Below are positions 21,083 to 30,668 of a stretch of 64,000 nt of DNA, piece after piece. This stretch comes from Pontibacter rufus (GTDB lineage Bacteria > Bacteroidota > Bacteroidia > Cytophagales > Hymenobacteraceae). Numbering within the stretch: the first letter of the stretch is position 1; the number at the start of each line of letters is the position of its first letter. Both the position numbers and the translations under genes were made by a program. The notes beneath the pieces are model-generated. The model had not been told where the DNA came from and searched no databases. It was given only the letters and a program-made list of their open reading frames with translations. The stretch spans positions 248,001 to 312,000 of the forward strand of contig NZ_JADQDR010000001.1 of NCBI RefSeq assembly GCF_015694705.1, read 5' to 3'.

Positions 21083-21712
21083 ATGGAGCTTTCTGTATTT
21101 AATATAAAAGGCGAAGATACAGGCAGAAAGGTTACACTTTCTGATGCAGTCTTTGGCATTGAGCCAAACGAACATGCCATGTATCTTGACGTGAAGCAAT
21201 ATCTGGCTAATCAGAGACAGGGTACGCACAAGTCAAAAGAAAGAAACGAAGTAGCAGGTTCTACCAAGAAAATCAAAAAGCAGAAAGGTACAGGCGGCGC
21301 CCGTGCAGGCAGCTTAAAATCTCCTGTGTTTGTAGGTGGCGGCCGTATATTCGGACCGAAGCCAAGAAACTATAGCTTTAAGCTCAATAAGAAGCTAAAG
21401 GTAGTAGCACGTCTTTCAGCACTTTCTTTATTAGCCCGTGATAACAGAGTTGCCCTGTTGGAGTCATTCTCTTTAGAAGCACCTAAGACAAAAGACTTTA
21501 AAGGTATTCTGAGCAACCTGCAGTCAACAGGCAAGACCCTGATGGTGCTTCCGGCTGTAGACAAGAATATCGTGCTTTCCGGCAGGAACCTTCCAAAGCT
21601 GAAAATTAAAACAGCAATGGATGTTAACACCTATGATCTGCTTAACACACAGAAACTGCTGCTGGTGGAAGAGTCAGTTAATGTTTTAGAGAACCTCTTT
21701 AGCGCAAAATAA
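21083..21712 (+). CDS. rplD: 50S ribosomal protein L4
   Basis: 23S-binding protein with a long loop lining the exit tunnel. The ATG at 21083 (MELSVFNIKGEDTG) was chosen over a TTG at 21071, which lies inside the rplC end. It has 209 residues, including the tunnel loop around QKGTGGARAGSLKSPVFVGGGRIFGPKPR. The stop TAA shares its last A with the rplW ATG. Confidence 0.96.
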   Translation: MELSVFNIKGEDTGRKVTLSDAVFGIEPNEHAMYLDVKQYLANQRQGTHKSKERNEVAGSTKKIKKQKGTGGARAGSLKSPVFVGGGRIFGPKPRNYSFKLNKKLKVVARLSALSLLARDNRVALLESFSLEAPKTKDFKGILSNLQSTGKTLMVLPAVDKNIVLSGRNLPKLKIKTAMDVNTYDLLNTQKLLLVEESVNVLENLFSAK

Positions 21713-21999
21713 TGAATATACTTAAAAAACCACTGGTAACAGAGAAGTATGCTGCCATGAACGAGGTTGGAAAGTATACTTTCGAGGTGGATAGAAAAGC
21801 CAACAAAGTAGAAATCAGAAAGGCAGTAGAAAAAATGTATGGTGTTACCGTTCAGAAAGTAGCCACCATGCGCACAAGCGGCAAAGTAAAGACAAAATAC
21901 ACCAAGTCCGGTGCTGTGTCTGGCCGGACAACTCCTGTCAAAAAAGCAATCATAACCCTGAAAGAGGGCGATGTAATAGACTTTTATAGCGGCATATAA
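21712..21999 (+). CDS. rplW: 50S ribosomal protein L23
   Basis: Protein at the tunnel exit and docking site for trigger factor and SRP. It has 95 residues with the L23 start MNILKKPLVTEKYAAM and the central FEVDRKANKVEIRKAVEKMYGV. The start codon overlaps the rplD stop by one base, suggesting translational coupling. Confidence 0.97.
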   Translation: MNILKKPLVTEKYAAMNEVGKYTFEVDRKANKVEIRKAVEKMYGVTVQKVATMRTSGKVKTKYTKSGAVSGRTTPVKKAIITLKEGDVIDFYSGI

Positions 22000-22008
22000 T
22001 TAAATAAG

Positions 22009-22836
22009 ATGGCTTTAAAAAAGTTAAGACCAATAACACCAGGTCAAAGATTCAGAATAGCACCGGCTTTCGACGAGCTTACGGCATCTACTCCTGAGAA
22101 ATCTTTGTTGGCACCTATCAAAAAATCTGGTGGACGTAACAATTCAGGAAAAATGACTATCCGCTATGTTGGCGGTGGTCATAAGAAGAAGTACAGATTA
22201 ATTGACTTCAAGCGCACCAAGTATGGTGTTCCTGCTACAGTAAAAACAATTGAGTATGACCCAAACAGAACGGCTCGTATTGCACTCTTGTTTTATGTAG
22301 ATGGCGAAAAGAGCTACATCATTGCGCCGGCAGGCTTGCAGGTTGGCACAGTTGTAAATTCAGGTCCTGGTATAGCACCGGAAGTTGGAAACTGCCTGCC
22401 TTTATCTGAAATTCCTCTGGGTACTATTATTCACAATATCGAGTTGCAGCCTGGTAATGGTGCCGTATTAGCACGCAGTGCCGGTTCTTATGCACAGCTT
22501 GTTGCACGTGAAGGCCGTTATGCAACAATCAAATTGCCTTCCGGCGAACTTCGCATGGTGCTTGTGAATTGCTACGCTACAGTAGGCACTGTTTCTAACG
22601 GAGACCACATGAATGTGAACCTTGGTAAGGCAGGCCGTAACAGATGGCTGGGCAGAAGACCAAGAGTTCGAGGTGTTGCCATGAACCCTGTCGATCACCC
22701 TATGGGCGGTGGTGAAGGTAAATCTTCAGGCGGTCATCCACGTTCACGCAAAGGTTTATATGCTAAAGGTATGAAGACCAGGAACAAGAACAAGTATTCT
22801 GAACAGCTGATAGTTAATAGAGGAAAGAAGAAATAA
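22009..22836 (+). CDS. rplB: 50S ribosomal protein L2
   Basis: Large-subunit protein needed for subunit association and peptidyl transfer. It has 275 residues with [25 protein letters not shown] and the C-terminal [21 protein letters not shown], which contains the conserved His of the family. rpsS starts at the very next base after the stop. Confidence 0.98.
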   Translation: MALKKLRPITPGQRFRIAPAFDELTASTPEKSLLAPIKKSGGRNNSGKMTIRYVGGGHKKKYRLIDFKRTKYGVPATVKTIEYDPNRTARIALLFYVDGEKSYIIAPAGLQVGTVVNSGPGIAPEVGNCLPLSEIPLGTIIHNIELQPGNGAVLARSAGSYAQLVAREGRYATIKLPSGELRMVLVNCYATVGTVSNGDHMNVNLGKAGRNRWLGRRPRVRGVAMNPVDHPMGGGEGKSSGGHPRSRKGLYAKGMKTRNKNKYSEQLIVNRGKKK

Positions 22837-23115
22837 ATGGCTAGATCATTAAAAAAGGGGCCTTATATTGACTATAGGCTCGAGAAGAAAGTAGATGCGA
22901 TGAACGAGTCTGGTAAAAAGACTGTTATCAAAACTTGGTCACGCAGATCAATGATTTCCCCGGATTTTGTGGGACATACATTTGCGGTGCATAACGGGAA
23001 TAAGTTTATACCTGTGTATGTAACGGAGAACATGGTAGGGCATAAGCTTGGCGAATTCGCTCCTACCAGAAACTTCAGAGGTCATATTGCTAAAAAAGAT
23101 AAAGGCAAGCGTTAA
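22837..23115 (+). CDS. rpsS: 30S ribosomal protein S19
   Basis: 30S head protein that contacts A-site tRNA and the intersubunit bridge B1a. It has 92 residues with [19 protein letters not shown] and the signature [27 protein letters not shown]. Zero spacing from rplB; rplV starts 3 nt after its stop. Confidence 0.98.
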   Translation: MARSLKKGPYIDYRLEKKVDAMNESGKKTVIKTWSRRSMISPDFVGHTFAVHNGNKFIPVYVTENMVGHKLGEFAPTRNFRGHIAKKDKGKR

Positions 23116-23118
23116 GAC

Positions 23119-23511
23119 ATGGAAGCAATAGCAAAACTAAATAACGTGCCTACTTCTCCTCGCAAGATGAGATTAGTGGCAGGTTTGATACGCGGCAAGA
23201 GCGTATCAAGAGCACTCGGTTTACTTAAATTCGAGGCTAACTCCGGCGCTCCTAAACTTGAGAAGCTTCTTTTATCGGCTTTGGCAAACTGGCAGCAGGC
23301 AAATGAGGAAGACAGGGTAGAAGATGCAAATCTTTTCATAAAGGAAATATTTGTAAATGAAGGCAAAATGCTGAAGCGCCTGCGTCCGGCTCCACAGGGT
23401 CGCGGCCACCGCATCAGAAAGCGTTCCAATCATGTTACCCTCATCATTGATAGCATGACAGAAGAGCAGCTAGAGCAGCAATCAAAAAAATCTAAAAAAG
23501 CCAACAAGTAA
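23119..23511 (+). CDS. rplV: 50S ribosomal protein L22
   Basis: 23S-binding protein whose beta-hairpin forms part of the exit tunnel and the macrolide-sensitive constriction. It has 130 residues with [22 protein letters not shown] and the hairpin region [26 protein letters not shown] short Gln/Lys-rich tail extends the C-terminus. rpsC follows after 5 nt. Confidence 0.97.
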   Translation: MEAIAKLNNVPTSPRKMRLVAGLIRGKSVSRALGLLKFEANSGAPKLEKLLLSALANWQQANEEDRVEDANLFIKEIFVNEGKMLKRLRPAPQGRGHRIRKRSNHVTLIIDSMTEEQLEQQSKKSKKANK

Positions 23512-23516
23512 GAGAT

Positions 23517-24290
23517 ATGGGACAGAAAGTTAATCCAATCGGGTTTAGACTCGGCATTGTAAAGGGTTGGGATTCTAACTGGTATGGCGGTAAAGATTTC
23601 GCTGAGAAGCTGATTGAAGACGAAAAGATCAGAAAGTATATACTGGCACGAATTCCTAAAGGCGGTATTTCTAAAATCATCATTGAAAGAACCCTCAAGC
23701 GCATCACCATTACCATCAACACAGCACGACCAGGCGTAGTGATCGGTAAGGGCGGTGCAGAAGTTGACAAGATCAAGGAAGAGCTGAAGAAGCTTACGAA
23801 CAAAGACGTTCAGATTAACATCTTCGAGATCAAGCGTCCTGAATTAGATGCCAAGCTGGTAGGTGAGTCTATCGCGCAACAGCTGCAGGCACGTATTTCT
23901 TTCCGTCGTGCTATGAAGCAGGCTATCGCTTCTGCCCTGCGTGTTGGTGCTGAAGGTATCAAGGTACAGGTATCAGGCCGTCTTGGCGGTGCTGAAATGG
24001 CCAGAACAGAGCACTACAAGGAAGGCAGAACGCCGCTGCACACGCTTCGTGCCGACATTGACTATGCATTGTCTGAAGCACAGACCGTGTATGGCAAACT
24101 TGGTATCAAGGTATGGATCTTCAGAGGCGAGATATACGGCAAGAAAGATCTTTCGCCTAATGCCGGACTGGAGAGCAAAGGACCTGGTTCATCTGCTGGT
24201 GGTGGTGATCGTCGCCGTGAAGGCGGTAATAACCGCAAGAAGGCGGATGGTGCCGGTGCACCAAAACGCAATACCAAGCGTCGCGCATAA
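23517..24290 (+). CDS. rpsC: 30S ribosomal protein S3
   Basis: 30S head protein at the mRNA entry channel, with helicase-like action on mRNA structure. It has 257 residues: an N-terminal KH domain with [13 protein letters not shown], and the C-terminal signature [41 protein letters not shown] Gly/Arg/Lys-rich tail (from about 220) makes it longer than the 233-residue E. coli protein. Confidence 0.98.
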   Translation: MGQKVNPIGFRLGIVKGWDSNWYGGKDFAEKLIEDEKIRKYILARIPKGGISKIIIERTLKRITITINTARPGVVIGKGGAEVDKIKEELKKLTNKDVQINIFEIKRPELDAKLVGESIAQQLQARISFRRAMKQAIASALRVGAEGIKVQVSGRLGGAEMARTEHYKEGRTPLHTLRADIDYALSEAQTVYGKLGIKVWIFRGEIYGKKDLSPNAGLESKGPGSSAGGGDRRREGGNNRKKADGAGAPKRNTKRRA

Positions 24291-24320
24291 GAAATTGTTA
24301 ACATGATTAAGTTTTAGAAA

Positions 24321-24743
24321 ATGTTACAGCCGAAAAGGACAAAATATAGAAAAATGCAAAAAGGCCGCGTGACTGGTCTGGCTCATAGAGGCAGCACCAT
24401 ATCGTTCGGGTCATTTGCAATAAAATCGCTGGAAGCGACATGGATTACGAGCCGCCAGATTGAAGCAGCCCGTATTGCCATGACAAGAGCCATGAAAAGG
24501 GAAGGACAAGTATGGATTCGTATTTTCCCTGACAAGCCTATCACGAAGAAGCCTGCAGAGGTGCGTATGGGTAAAGGTAAAGGTTCTCCGGAGTATTGGG
24601 TAGCCGTAGTGAAGCCTGGTACTATCATGTTTGAATCTGATGGTGTGTCGCTGGAAGTGGCCAAAGAATCTTTGCGACTTGCTGCACAAAAGCTTCCGGT
24701 AAAAACAAAGTTTGTAGTACGTAGAGATTACGTTGAGAAATAA
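24321..24743 (+). CDS. rplP: 50S ribosomal protein L16
   Basis: Late-assembling protein that helps position A-site tRNA. It has 140 residues with [52 protein letters not shown] and [22 protein letters not shown]. The gap from rpsC is 30 nt, one of the larger ones in this block; rpmC follows after 2 nt. Confidence 0.98.
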   Translation: MLQPKRTKYRKMQKGRVTGLAHRGSTISFGSFAIKSLEATWITSRQIEAARIAMTRAMKREGQVWIRIFPDKPITKKPAEVRMGKGKGSPEYWVAVVKPGTIMFESDGVSLEVAKESLRLAAQKLPVKTKFVVRRDYVEK

Positions 24744-24745
24744 TC

Positions 24746-24946
24746 ATGAAAAATTCAGAAATAAAAGCTTTGTCTGGCGAAGAACTGACAGAGCGGCTTA
24801 ACTCGGAGCGCTTGAATATGCAGAACCTGCGTTTTGCGCATGCCATATCGCCGTTGGAGAACCCGATGAAGGTTCGTGAGACCAAGCGCCTTATTGCCCG
24901 TCTGAAAACTGAGGCTCGTCGTCGTGAAATTGAAGCTAACTCTTAA
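24746..24946 (+). CDS. rpmC: 50S ribosomal protein L29
   Basis: Small helical protein near the tunnel exit. It has 66 residues: MKNSEIKALSGEELTERL, then the signature NLRFAHAISPLENPMKVRETKRLIARLKTEARRRE. Position between rplP and rpsQ is canonical. Confidence 0.97.
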   Translation: MKNSEIKALSGEELTERLNSERLNMQNLRFAHAISPLENPMKVRETKRLIARLKTEARRREIEANS

Positions 24947-24959
24947 TACTTATTGAATC

Positions 24960-25223
24960 ATGAACGAGAACGAGAGAAACCTAAGAAAAGAAAGAAGTGG
25001 TAAGGTTGTTAGCAACAAGATGGACAAATCTATCACTGTGCTTATAGAAAGCAGAATGAAGCATCCTATGTATGGGAAATTTGTAAGCAAGTCCACTAAA
25101 TTCATGGCACACGACGAAAAAAACGAATGCAACATCGGAGACTATGTGCGCATTCAGGAAACACGTCCGTTGAGCAAGAATAAAAACTGGCGTTTAGTTG
25201 AAATTATAGAAAGGGCTAAATAA
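24960..25223 (+). CDS. rpsQ: 30S ribosomal protein S17
   Basis: Primary 16S-binding protein of the 30S body. It has 87 residues with the OB-fold signature [28 protein letters not shown] and [29 protein letters not shown]. rplN begins 1 nt after the stop. Confidence 0.97.
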   Translation: MNENERNLRKERSGKVVSNKMDKSITVLIESRMKHPMYGKFVSKSTKFMAHDEKNECNIGDYVRIQETRPLSKNKNWRLVEIIERAK

Positions 25224-25224
25224 A

Positions 25225-25593
25225 ATGATACAGCAGGAATCAAGACTATCGGTAGCAGATAATAGCGGTGCAAAAGAAGTACTTTGTATCCGCGTGTTAG
25301 GCGGCACCGGAAAAAAATACGCCTCAATAGGAGATCGTATTGTAGTGACTGTTAAGTCAGCTCTTTCTTCAGGTAACATCAAGAAAGGAACTGTTTCGAA
25401 AGCCGTTATAGTGAGAACAAAGAAGGAAATCAGAAGAAAGGATGGTTCATACATCCGTTTTGATGACAATGCCGCTGTTCTGCTGAACGCCAACAATGAG
25501 CCGCGTGGAACGCGTATCTTCGGACCAGTTGCCCGTGAACTTCGTGAAAAGCAGTTCATGAAAATCGTTTCGTTAGCGCCTGAAGTTCTATAA
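25225..25593 (+). CDS. rplN: 50S ribosomal protein L14
   Basis: Subunit-interface protein that binds 23S rRNA and the silencing factor RsfS. It has 122 residues with [27 protein letters not shown] and the C-terminal [28 protein letters not shown]. Spacing to rplX is 18 nt. Confidence 0.98.
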   Translation: MIQQESRLSVADNSGAKEVLCIRVLGGTGKKYASIGDRIVVTVKSALSSGNIKKGTVSKAVIVRTKKEIRRKDGSYIRFDDNAAVLLNANNEPRGTRIFGPVARELREKQFMKIVSLAPEVL

Positions 25594-25611
25594 CCCCTAA
25601 TTCAGATCAAG

Positions 25612-25935
25612 ATGAATAAGAAAAAACTTCATGTAAAAACAGGCGATACTGTTAAAGTAATCGCCGGAGACGACCGTGGTAAGACAGGCCGCATCACCGC
25701 TGTGAATCTGGAAAAGCAACGGGTGACTATTGAAGGATTAAACCTGGTAACCAAGCACAACAAACCAAGTGCTAAAAACCCACAGGGTGGTATTGCTAAA
25801 GTAGAAGCTCCTGTACATGCCAGCAATGTGGCACTGGTTGATCCAAAAACCGGTGAAACAGTTAAGGCTGCCCGCAGAAAAAACAGCGAAGGTAAATCAG
25901 AGCGTTATTCTAAAAAGACAGGAGAGGTAATCTAA
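25612..25935 (+). CDS. rplX: 50S ribosomal protein L24
   Basis: Assembly initiator of the 50S subunit. It has 107 residues with the N-terminal KOW motif [20 protein letters not shown] and the downstream [20 protein letters not shown]. rplE follows after 1 nt. Confidence 0.97.
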   Translation: MNKKKLHVKTGDTVKVIAGDDRGKTGRITAVNLEKQRVTIEGLNLVTKHNKPSAKNPQGGIAKVEAPVHASNVALVDPKTGETVKAARRKNSEGKSERYSKKTGEVI

Positions 25936-25936
25936 A

Positions 25937-26494
25937 ATGGCTACTGCAAGATTTAAAGATAAGTATCAGAAAGAGGTAATCCCTGCCCTGAAAGAAAAGT
26001 TTCAGTACAAGAACATCATGCAGGTGCCTAAGATCACAAAGATCTCTATCAACAAAGGTATTGGCGCTGCTGTAGCGGATAAGAAACTTGTTGACATCGG
26101 TGTGGATGAACTGACAACCATTACAGGCCAGAAAGCCGTTGCAACAATTGCAAAGAAGTCTGTATCAAACTTCAAACTTCGTGAGGGCATGCCCATTGGC
26201 GCTCGTGTTACTCTGAGAGGCCAGAAGATGTATGAGTTCTTGGACCGCCTATTGACAATTGCACTACCACGTGTACGTGACTTCAGAGGTGTAAGTGACA
26301 AAGGCTTTGATGGACGTGGTAACTATACTTTGGGCGTTAAAGAACAGATTATCTTCCCTGAAATCACCATTGATAAGGTGAAGGCAATCACAGGTATGGA
26401 TATCACCATCGTGACGACAGCTAATACAGACGAAGAGAGCTATGAGTTGTTAAAAGCATTTGGTATGCCTTTCACTAACAATAAGAACCAATAA
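25937..26494 (+). CDS. rplE: 50S ribosomal protein L5
   Basis: Binds 5S rRNA and forms intersubunit bridge B1b. It has 185 residues with [36 protein letters not shown] and [32 protein letters not shown]. It ends 1 nt before the rpsN start. Confidence 0.98.
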   Translation: MATARFKDKYQKEVIPALKEKFQYKNIMQVPKITKISINKGIGAAVADKKLVDIGVDELTTITGQKAVATIAKKSVSNFKLREGMPIGARVTLRGQKMYEFLDRLLTIALPRVRDFRGVSDKGFDGRGNYTLGVKEQIIFPEITIDKVKAITGMDITIVTTANTDEESYELLKAFGMPFTNNKNQ

Positions 26495-26495
26495 A

Positions 26496-26765
26496 ATGGC
26501 GAAAGAATCAGTAAAAGCTAGAGAGCTTAAGAGACAAAAGACTGTAGCAAAATATGCTTCTAAAAGAGCAGAATTAAAAGCCAAAGGCGATTATGAAGGG
26601 TTAGACAAACTGCCCCGCAATGCATCACCGGTTAGGCTTCATAACCGCTGTCAGCTTTCCGGAAGACCAAGAGGGTACATGCGTAAGTTTGGTATCTCTC
26701 GCGTAGTTTTCAGAGAACTGGCTTCAGTAGGTAAAATTCCGGGAGTAACGAAATCGAGCTGGTAA
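26496..26765 (+). CDS. rpsN: 30S ribosomal protein S14, long zinc-free form
   Basis: 30S head protein. From the ATG at 26496 it has 89 residues. An in-frame upstream start at 26460 was rejected because it lies inside rplE. The C-terminal RNCQ-like segment reads [22 protein letters not shown] with a single Cys and no CxxC pairs. This is the long form that does not bind zinc. It ends this part of the spc order; a promoter-like element follows before rpsH. Confidence 0.97.
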   Translation: MAKESVKARELKRQKTVAKYASKRAELKAKGDYEGLDKLPRNASPVRLHNRCQLSGRPRGYMRKFGISRVVFRELASVGKIPGVTKSSW

Positions 26766-26780
26766 TTTTTTCTTAAGTAA

Positions 26781-26812
26781 TTAAGAAAGGAAAAAAGATA
26801 TTCGTATCTTTG
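26781..26812 (+). promoter_or_regulatory. Candidate internal promoter before rpsH
   Basis: TATCTTTG at 26805-26812 matches the -7 box. The -33 position holds only TTA (26781-26783, 21 nt upstream). A small palindrome TCTTAA/TTAAGA (26771-26786) overlaps that site. The predicted start is about 40 nt before rpsH. Confidence 0.5.
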
Positions 26813-26856
26813 CCGCTCGCTTCGAGAAAGCAACTCATTATTTTAAGTGATTCGTA

Positions 26857-27258
26857 ATGAACTCAGATCCAATAGCAGATTATTTAACGAGGGTGCGTAA
26901 TGCTATCAAAGCTAACCACAGAGTAGTTGAAATACCATCTAGCAAAATAAAAAAAGATATTACCAAGGTATTGTACGATAAAGGGTATATTCAAAGCTAT
27001 AAGTTTGATGACTCTGCTTCGGTACAAGGCGCTATCAAGATTGCGCTCAAGTATAACCCGAGCACCAAGCAACCTGCTATTGTGAAACTGGAAAGAGTGA
27101 GCAAGCCAGGGCTGCGCAAGTATGTTGGTACAGATAATTTACCAAGAGTTATTAACGGCCTGGGTGTCGCTATCCTGTCTACCTCTAAAGGTGTAATGAC
27201 AGAAAAAGAGGCAAGAGGGCTCAACATTGGTGGCGAAGTTTTGTGTTACGTTTACTAA
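26857..27258 (+). CDS. rpsH: 30S ribosomal protein S8
   Basis: Central-domain 16S-binding protein, in E. coli the translational repressor of the spc operon. It has 133 residues with MNSDPIADYLTRVRNAIKANHRVVEIPSSKIK and the C-terminal GVAILSTSKGVMTEKEARGLNIGGEVLCYVY. The 91-nt gap before it is the largest inside the block from rplC to rpoA and holds the candidate promoter. Confidence 0.98.
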   Translation: MNSDPIADYLTRVRNAIKANHRVVEIPSSKIKKDITKVLYDKGYIQSYKFDDSASVQGAIKIALKYNPSTKQPAIVKLERVSKPGLRKYVGTDNLPRVINGLGVAILSTSKGVMTEKEARGLNIGGEVLCYVY

Positions 27259-27259
27259 T

Positions 27260-27265
27260 AGGAGG
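27260..27265 (+). promoter_or_regulatory. Perfect Shine-Dalgarno sequence before rplF
   Basis: AGGAGG lies 7 nt before the rplF ATG at 27273. It stands out because neighbouring starts have A/T-rich upstream sequence with no such motif. Bacteroidota rarely use Shine-Dalgarno sites because their ribosomes hide the anti-SD. Confidence 0.7.
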
Positions 27266-27272
27266 ATAGACA

Positions 27273-27827
27273 ATGTCACGTATAGGAAAATTGCCCATCA
27301 CCCTGCCTAATAATATACAGGTTACTGTTGGTGATAATAACATTGTAACTGTAAAAGGCCCTAAAGGTACGTTATCAACTCCTGTCGACAGGGATATCAT
27401 CGTGAAGCAGGAGGATAACCAGCTGATTGTTGAGCGCCCGACGGAGCAGAAGCGACACAAAGCCATGCACGGACTTTACAGATCTCTTATCAATAACATG
27501 GTTATTGGTGTAACAGATGGCTATAAGGAGAGGTTGGAACTGGTAGGTGTTGGTTACAAAGCCACAGTACAAGGCCAGATACTGGAGCTTGCTTTAGGTT
27601 ACTCCCACAATATATTTATGGCGCTTCCTGATGAGATTTCGGCTACAGCTGTAACAGAAAAAGGTAAAGCTCCAATCATAACGCTGGAGAGCAACGACAA
27701 ACAGCTTATTGGTCAGGTTGCCGCAAAAATCAGATCACTGCGCAAAGTAGAACCTTACAAAGGTAAAGGTATTCGATTTGTTGGTGAAGTTGTAAGAAGA
27801 AAAGCTGGTAAAACAGCGTCTAAATAA
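27273..27827 (+). CDS. rplF: 50S ribosomal protein L6
   Basis: 23S-binding protein near the factor-binding site. It has 184 residues made of two homologous domains. It starts [19 protein letters not shown] and carries the C-terminal signature around [17 protein letters not shown] (seen as [20 protein letters not shown]). It is preceded by a rare AGGAGG ribosome-binding site and followed by rplR after 8 nt. Confidence 0.98.
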   Translation: MSRIGKLPITLPNNIQVTVGDNNIVTVKGPKGTLSTPVDRDIIVKQEDNQLIVERPTEQKRHKAMHGLYRSLINNMVIGVTDGYKERLELVGVGYKATVQGQILELALGYSHNIFMALPDEISATAVTEKGKAPIITLESNDKQLIGQVAAKIRSLRKVEPYKGKGIRFVGEVVRRKAGKTASK

Positions 27828-27835
27828 TCATCATC

Positions 27836-28186
27836 ATGTCTGTTAACACTAAGATTAAGAGAAGAACCAGAATTAGAAAAAGCATCCGTAACAAGATTTC
27901 CGGCACTGCTGAGAGACCACGGCTGTCTGTGTTTAGAAGCAACCGCTTTATCTACGCACAACTGATCGACGATGCTACTGGTGTGACACTAGCGGCTGCC
28001 TCTTCAGCTAAACTTGATGATGCCAAAGCCAATGTAGAGACATCTGGAAGGGTTGGAAAAGAGATAGCTGAAAAAGCCATTGCTCAAGGCATTACGCAGG
28101 TTGTTTTTGATCGTTCCGGTTATTTGTACCACGGCAAAGTTAAATCATTGGCAGAAGGCGCCCGTGAGGCAGGCCTTAAATTCTAA
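27836..28186 (+). CDS. rplR: 50S ribosomal protein L18
   Basis: Binds 5S rRNA and anchors it to the 50S subunit. It has 116 residues with an Arg/Lys-rich N-terminus, then [23 protein letters not shown] and the C-terminal [24 protein letters not shown]. rpsE follows after 5 nt. Confidence 0.98.
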   Translation: MSVNTKIKRRTRIRKSIRNKISGTAERPRLSVFRSNRFIYAQLIDDATGVTLAAASSAKLDDAKANVETSGRVGKEIAEKAIAQGITQVVFDRSGYLYHGKVKSLAEGAREAGLKF

Positions 28187-28191
28187 AGATT

Positions 28192-28710
28192 ATGTTGAAG
28201 AACAATGTTCGTAGCGTAAAAGCTAGCGAGATAGAACTCAAGGAAAGAGTTGTAGCCATAAACCGTGTGGCCAAAGTAGTTAAAGGTGGTAGAAGGTTTA
28301 GCTTTGCGGCTATTGTGGTGGTTGGTGATGGAAACGGTGTAGTGGGTTATGGTTTGGGTAAAGCCAACGAAGTAACTGATGCTATTGCCAAAGGTATAGA
28401 TGATGCGAAGAAGAACCTGGTTAAGGTTCCTGTTTATCATAGCACTGTTCCGCATGCTATGGAAGGTAAATATTCCGGTGGTTTTGTACTGGTAAAACCT
28501 GCAGCGCCTGGTACAGGTGTAATTGCCGGTGGTGCTATGCGTGCCGTACTGGAGAGTGCCGGTATCAAAGATGTACTTTGCAAGTCTAAAGGTTCTTCTA
28601 ACCCGCATAACGTGGTTAAAGCTACTTTCGATGCACTTGCTAAGATGCGTGATCCTTTGGCTGTGGCGCAGCAACGCGGTGTAAATCTTAACAAAGTATT
28701 TAACGGTTAA
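28192..28710 (+). CDS. rpsE: 30S ribosomal protein S5
   Basis: Small-subunit protein at the mRNA entry and translational-accuracy site. It has 172 residues. The double-stranded RNA-binding-like domain is [44 protein letters not shown]. The C-terminal [17 protein letters not shown] is also typical. rpmD follows after 5 nt. Confidence 0.98.
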   Translation: MLKNNVRSVKASEIELKERVVAINRVAKVVKGGRRFSFAAIVVVGDGNGVVGYGLGKANEVTDAIAKGIDDAKKNLVKVPVYHSTVPHAMEGKYSGGFVLVKPAAPGTGVIAGGAMRAVLESAGIKDVLCKSKGSSNPHNVVKATFDALAKMRDPLAVAQQRGVNLNKVFNG

Positions 28711-28715
28711 TTGAT

Positions 28716-28895
28716 ATGGCGCAGATTATAATTAAACAAATTAAAAGCATTATTGATAAGCCAAAGACGCAGAAGCTTACTATTAAAGCCTTGGGCCTTG
28801 GCAAGATCAATAAGTCAGTAACTGTTGAAAATACTCCTCAGATTGCTGGTATGGTAAAAAAGGTTCAACATCTTATAGAAGTAAATAATATCTAA
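28716..28895 (+). CDS. rpmD: 50S ribosomal protein L30
   Basis: A 59-residue large-subunit protein. My translation starts [20 protein letters not shown] and continues with [18 protein letters not shown], the L30 signature. It lies between rpsE (5 nt) and rplO (1 nt), the canonical place. Confidence 0.96.
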   Translation: MAQIIIKQIKSIIDKPKTQKLTIKALGLGKINKSVTVENTPQIAGMVKKVQHLIEVNNI

Positions 28896-28896
28896 C

Positions 28897-29343
28897 ATGT
28901 ATCTAAACTCATTAAAACCAGCTGAGGGTTCTGTAAAGAACAGAAAGAGAATAGGTAGAGGTACTGGTTCAGGTAGAGGTGGTACTTCTACCAGAGGACA
29001 TAAAGGTGCTAAATCCCGTTCAGGATATTCACAGAAGTCTGGCTTCGAAGGTGGTCAGATGCCCCTTCAGAGACGTGTTCCAAAATACGGCTTCAAGAAT
29101 ATCAACAGGGTTGAATATAAAGCTATTAACCTGGATACTTTAGAATCCTTAATCGCTTCTTCTGAGGCAACCGTGCTTGATTTTAACTTTTTCAAGGAGC
29201 ATGGTCTGGTATCTAAGAACGATAAAATTAAAGTTTTAGGCAGAGGCGAGTTAAACAAAGCTGTAGAAGTACATGCACATGCCTTTTCCGGCACTGCTGC
29301 TACATCTATTGAAAAAGCAGGCGGTAAAACAGTTGCTATTTAA
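28897..29343 (+). CDS. rplO: 50S ribosomal protein L15
   Basis: Late-assembly 23S-binding protein. It has 148 residues. The glycine-rich N-terminus reads [26 protein letters not shown], followed by [17 protein letters not shown]. secY starts 5 nt after the stop. Confidence 0.98.
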   Translation: MYLNSLKPAEGSVKNRKRIGRGTGSGRGGTSTRGHKGAKSRSGYSQKSGFEGGQMPLQRRVPKYGFKNINRVEYKAINLDTLESLIASSEATVLDFNFFKEHGLVSKNDKIKVLGRGELNKAVEVHAHAFSGTAATSIEKAGGKTVAI

Positions 29344-29348
29344 TTAAT

Positions 29349-30668
29349 ATGAAGAAGTTTATAACAACTATTAAGAACATTTTTGCTATTGAAGATTTAC
29401 GTGTTCGGATTCTGAATACGCTTCTTTTTGTAGCTATTTTTCGTTTAGGTTCTTATGTTGTTCTTCCAGGCATTGATCCAAGTCAGCTGATTGCTAAAAC
29501 AGGCGGTCTGTTTGGCTTGCTCGATACCTTCCTGGGCGGGGCATTCAGCAATGCATCTATTTTTGCATTGGGGATAATGCCTTATATATCTGCTTCTATT
29601 GTATTGCAACTTTTGACCATTGCCGTCCCATACTTTCAGAAGATGCAGAAAGAGGGTGAATCCGGCAGAAAAAAAATTAACCAGATTACCCGCGTGCTTA
29701 CCATTATCATTACCCTGGCCCAGTCTATAGGCTTTGTGGCAACAATTAATGCGGAAGCTATCGTAATTAATACCACGCTCTTCACCATCACTTCTATGAT
29801 AGTCCTTACATCAGGTACTATCTTCTGTATGTGGTTAGGTGAAAAAATAACCGATAAGGGCATTGGTAATGGTATTTCCATGCTGATCATGATTGGTATT
29901 GTGTCAAGGTTTCCGGGTGCAATTATACAGGAAATGGCTTCAAGGCAGCTAAATGGCGCTTTGGTGTTCATCTTCGAAATGGTTGTGCTTTTCTTCGTGG
30001 TTATGTCAGTTGTAATGCTTACGCAGGCTGTGAGAAGAATACCGGTGCAGTATGCCAAGCAGGTGGGAGGCAGCTCTTTATACAGCGGGCAACGACAGTT
30101 CATCCCGCTTAAAGTTAATGCTGCGGGTGTAATGCCTATTATCTTTGCGCAGTCGCTGATGTTTTTGCCATCAATGATAGCGTCTATCTGGGCAAAGGAT
30201 AATGAAACTGCCAATTATATAGGAACCACTTTTTCGGATTTTACCTCCTGGCAGTATAACCTTACTTTTGGTTTGATGATTCTGATTTTTACTTATTTCT
30301 ATACAGCAATAAGTGTAAATCCGAATCAGATTGCTGATGATTTGAAAAGAAGCGGTGGCTTTGTGCCGGGTGTAAAACCAGGGCGGGCAACTTCTGAATA
30401 CCTGGATGCGATATTAACACGCATTACCTTACCAGGGGCGATATACCTTGCATTGGTAGCTATATTCCCCTCCATTGCCTTGCTATTTGGTGTTAACCGG
30501 GCGTTCTCACAATTTTTCGGAGGTACATCCCTGATTATTATGGTGGGTGTAGTGCTGGACACCTTGCAGCAGGTAGAAAGCTATTTATTAATGAGACATT
30601 ATGATGGCATGATGAAGACAGGTAAGCTGAGAGGCCGGACTGAAACCATAGCCACTGTATCACAATAA
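29349..30668 (+). CDS. secY: Preprotein translocase subunit SecY
   Basis: Channel of the Sec translocon in the inner membrane. It has 439 residues and about ten hydrophobic transmembrane segments. The plug region follows TM1 (LLDTFLGGAFSNASIFALGIMPYISASIV). Cytoplasmic loops carry the expected basic motifs (QKEGESGRKKINQ; PNQIADDLKRSGGFVPGVKPG). map begins directly after its stop. Confidence 0.99.
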   Translation: MKKFITTIKNIFAIEDLRVRILNTLLFVAIFRLGSYVVLPGIDPSQLIAKTGGLFGLLDTFLGGAFSNASIFALGIMPYISASIVLQLLTIAVPYFQKMQKEGESGRKKINQITRVLTIIITLAQSIGFVATINAEAIVINTTLFTITSMIVLTSGTIFCMWLGEKITDKGIGNGISMLIMIGIVSRFPGAIIQEMASRQLNGALVFIFEMVVLFFVVMSVVMLTQAVRRIPVQYAKQVGGSSLYSGQRQFIPLKVNAAGVMPIIFAQSLMFLPSMIASIWAKDNETANYIGTTFSDFTSWQYNLTFGLMILIFTYFYTAISVNPNQIADDLKRSGGFVPGVKPGRATSEYLDAILTRITLPGAIYLALVAIFPSIALLFGVNRAFSQFFGGTSLIIMVGVVLDTLQQVESYLLMRHYDGMMKTGKLRGRTETIATVSQ

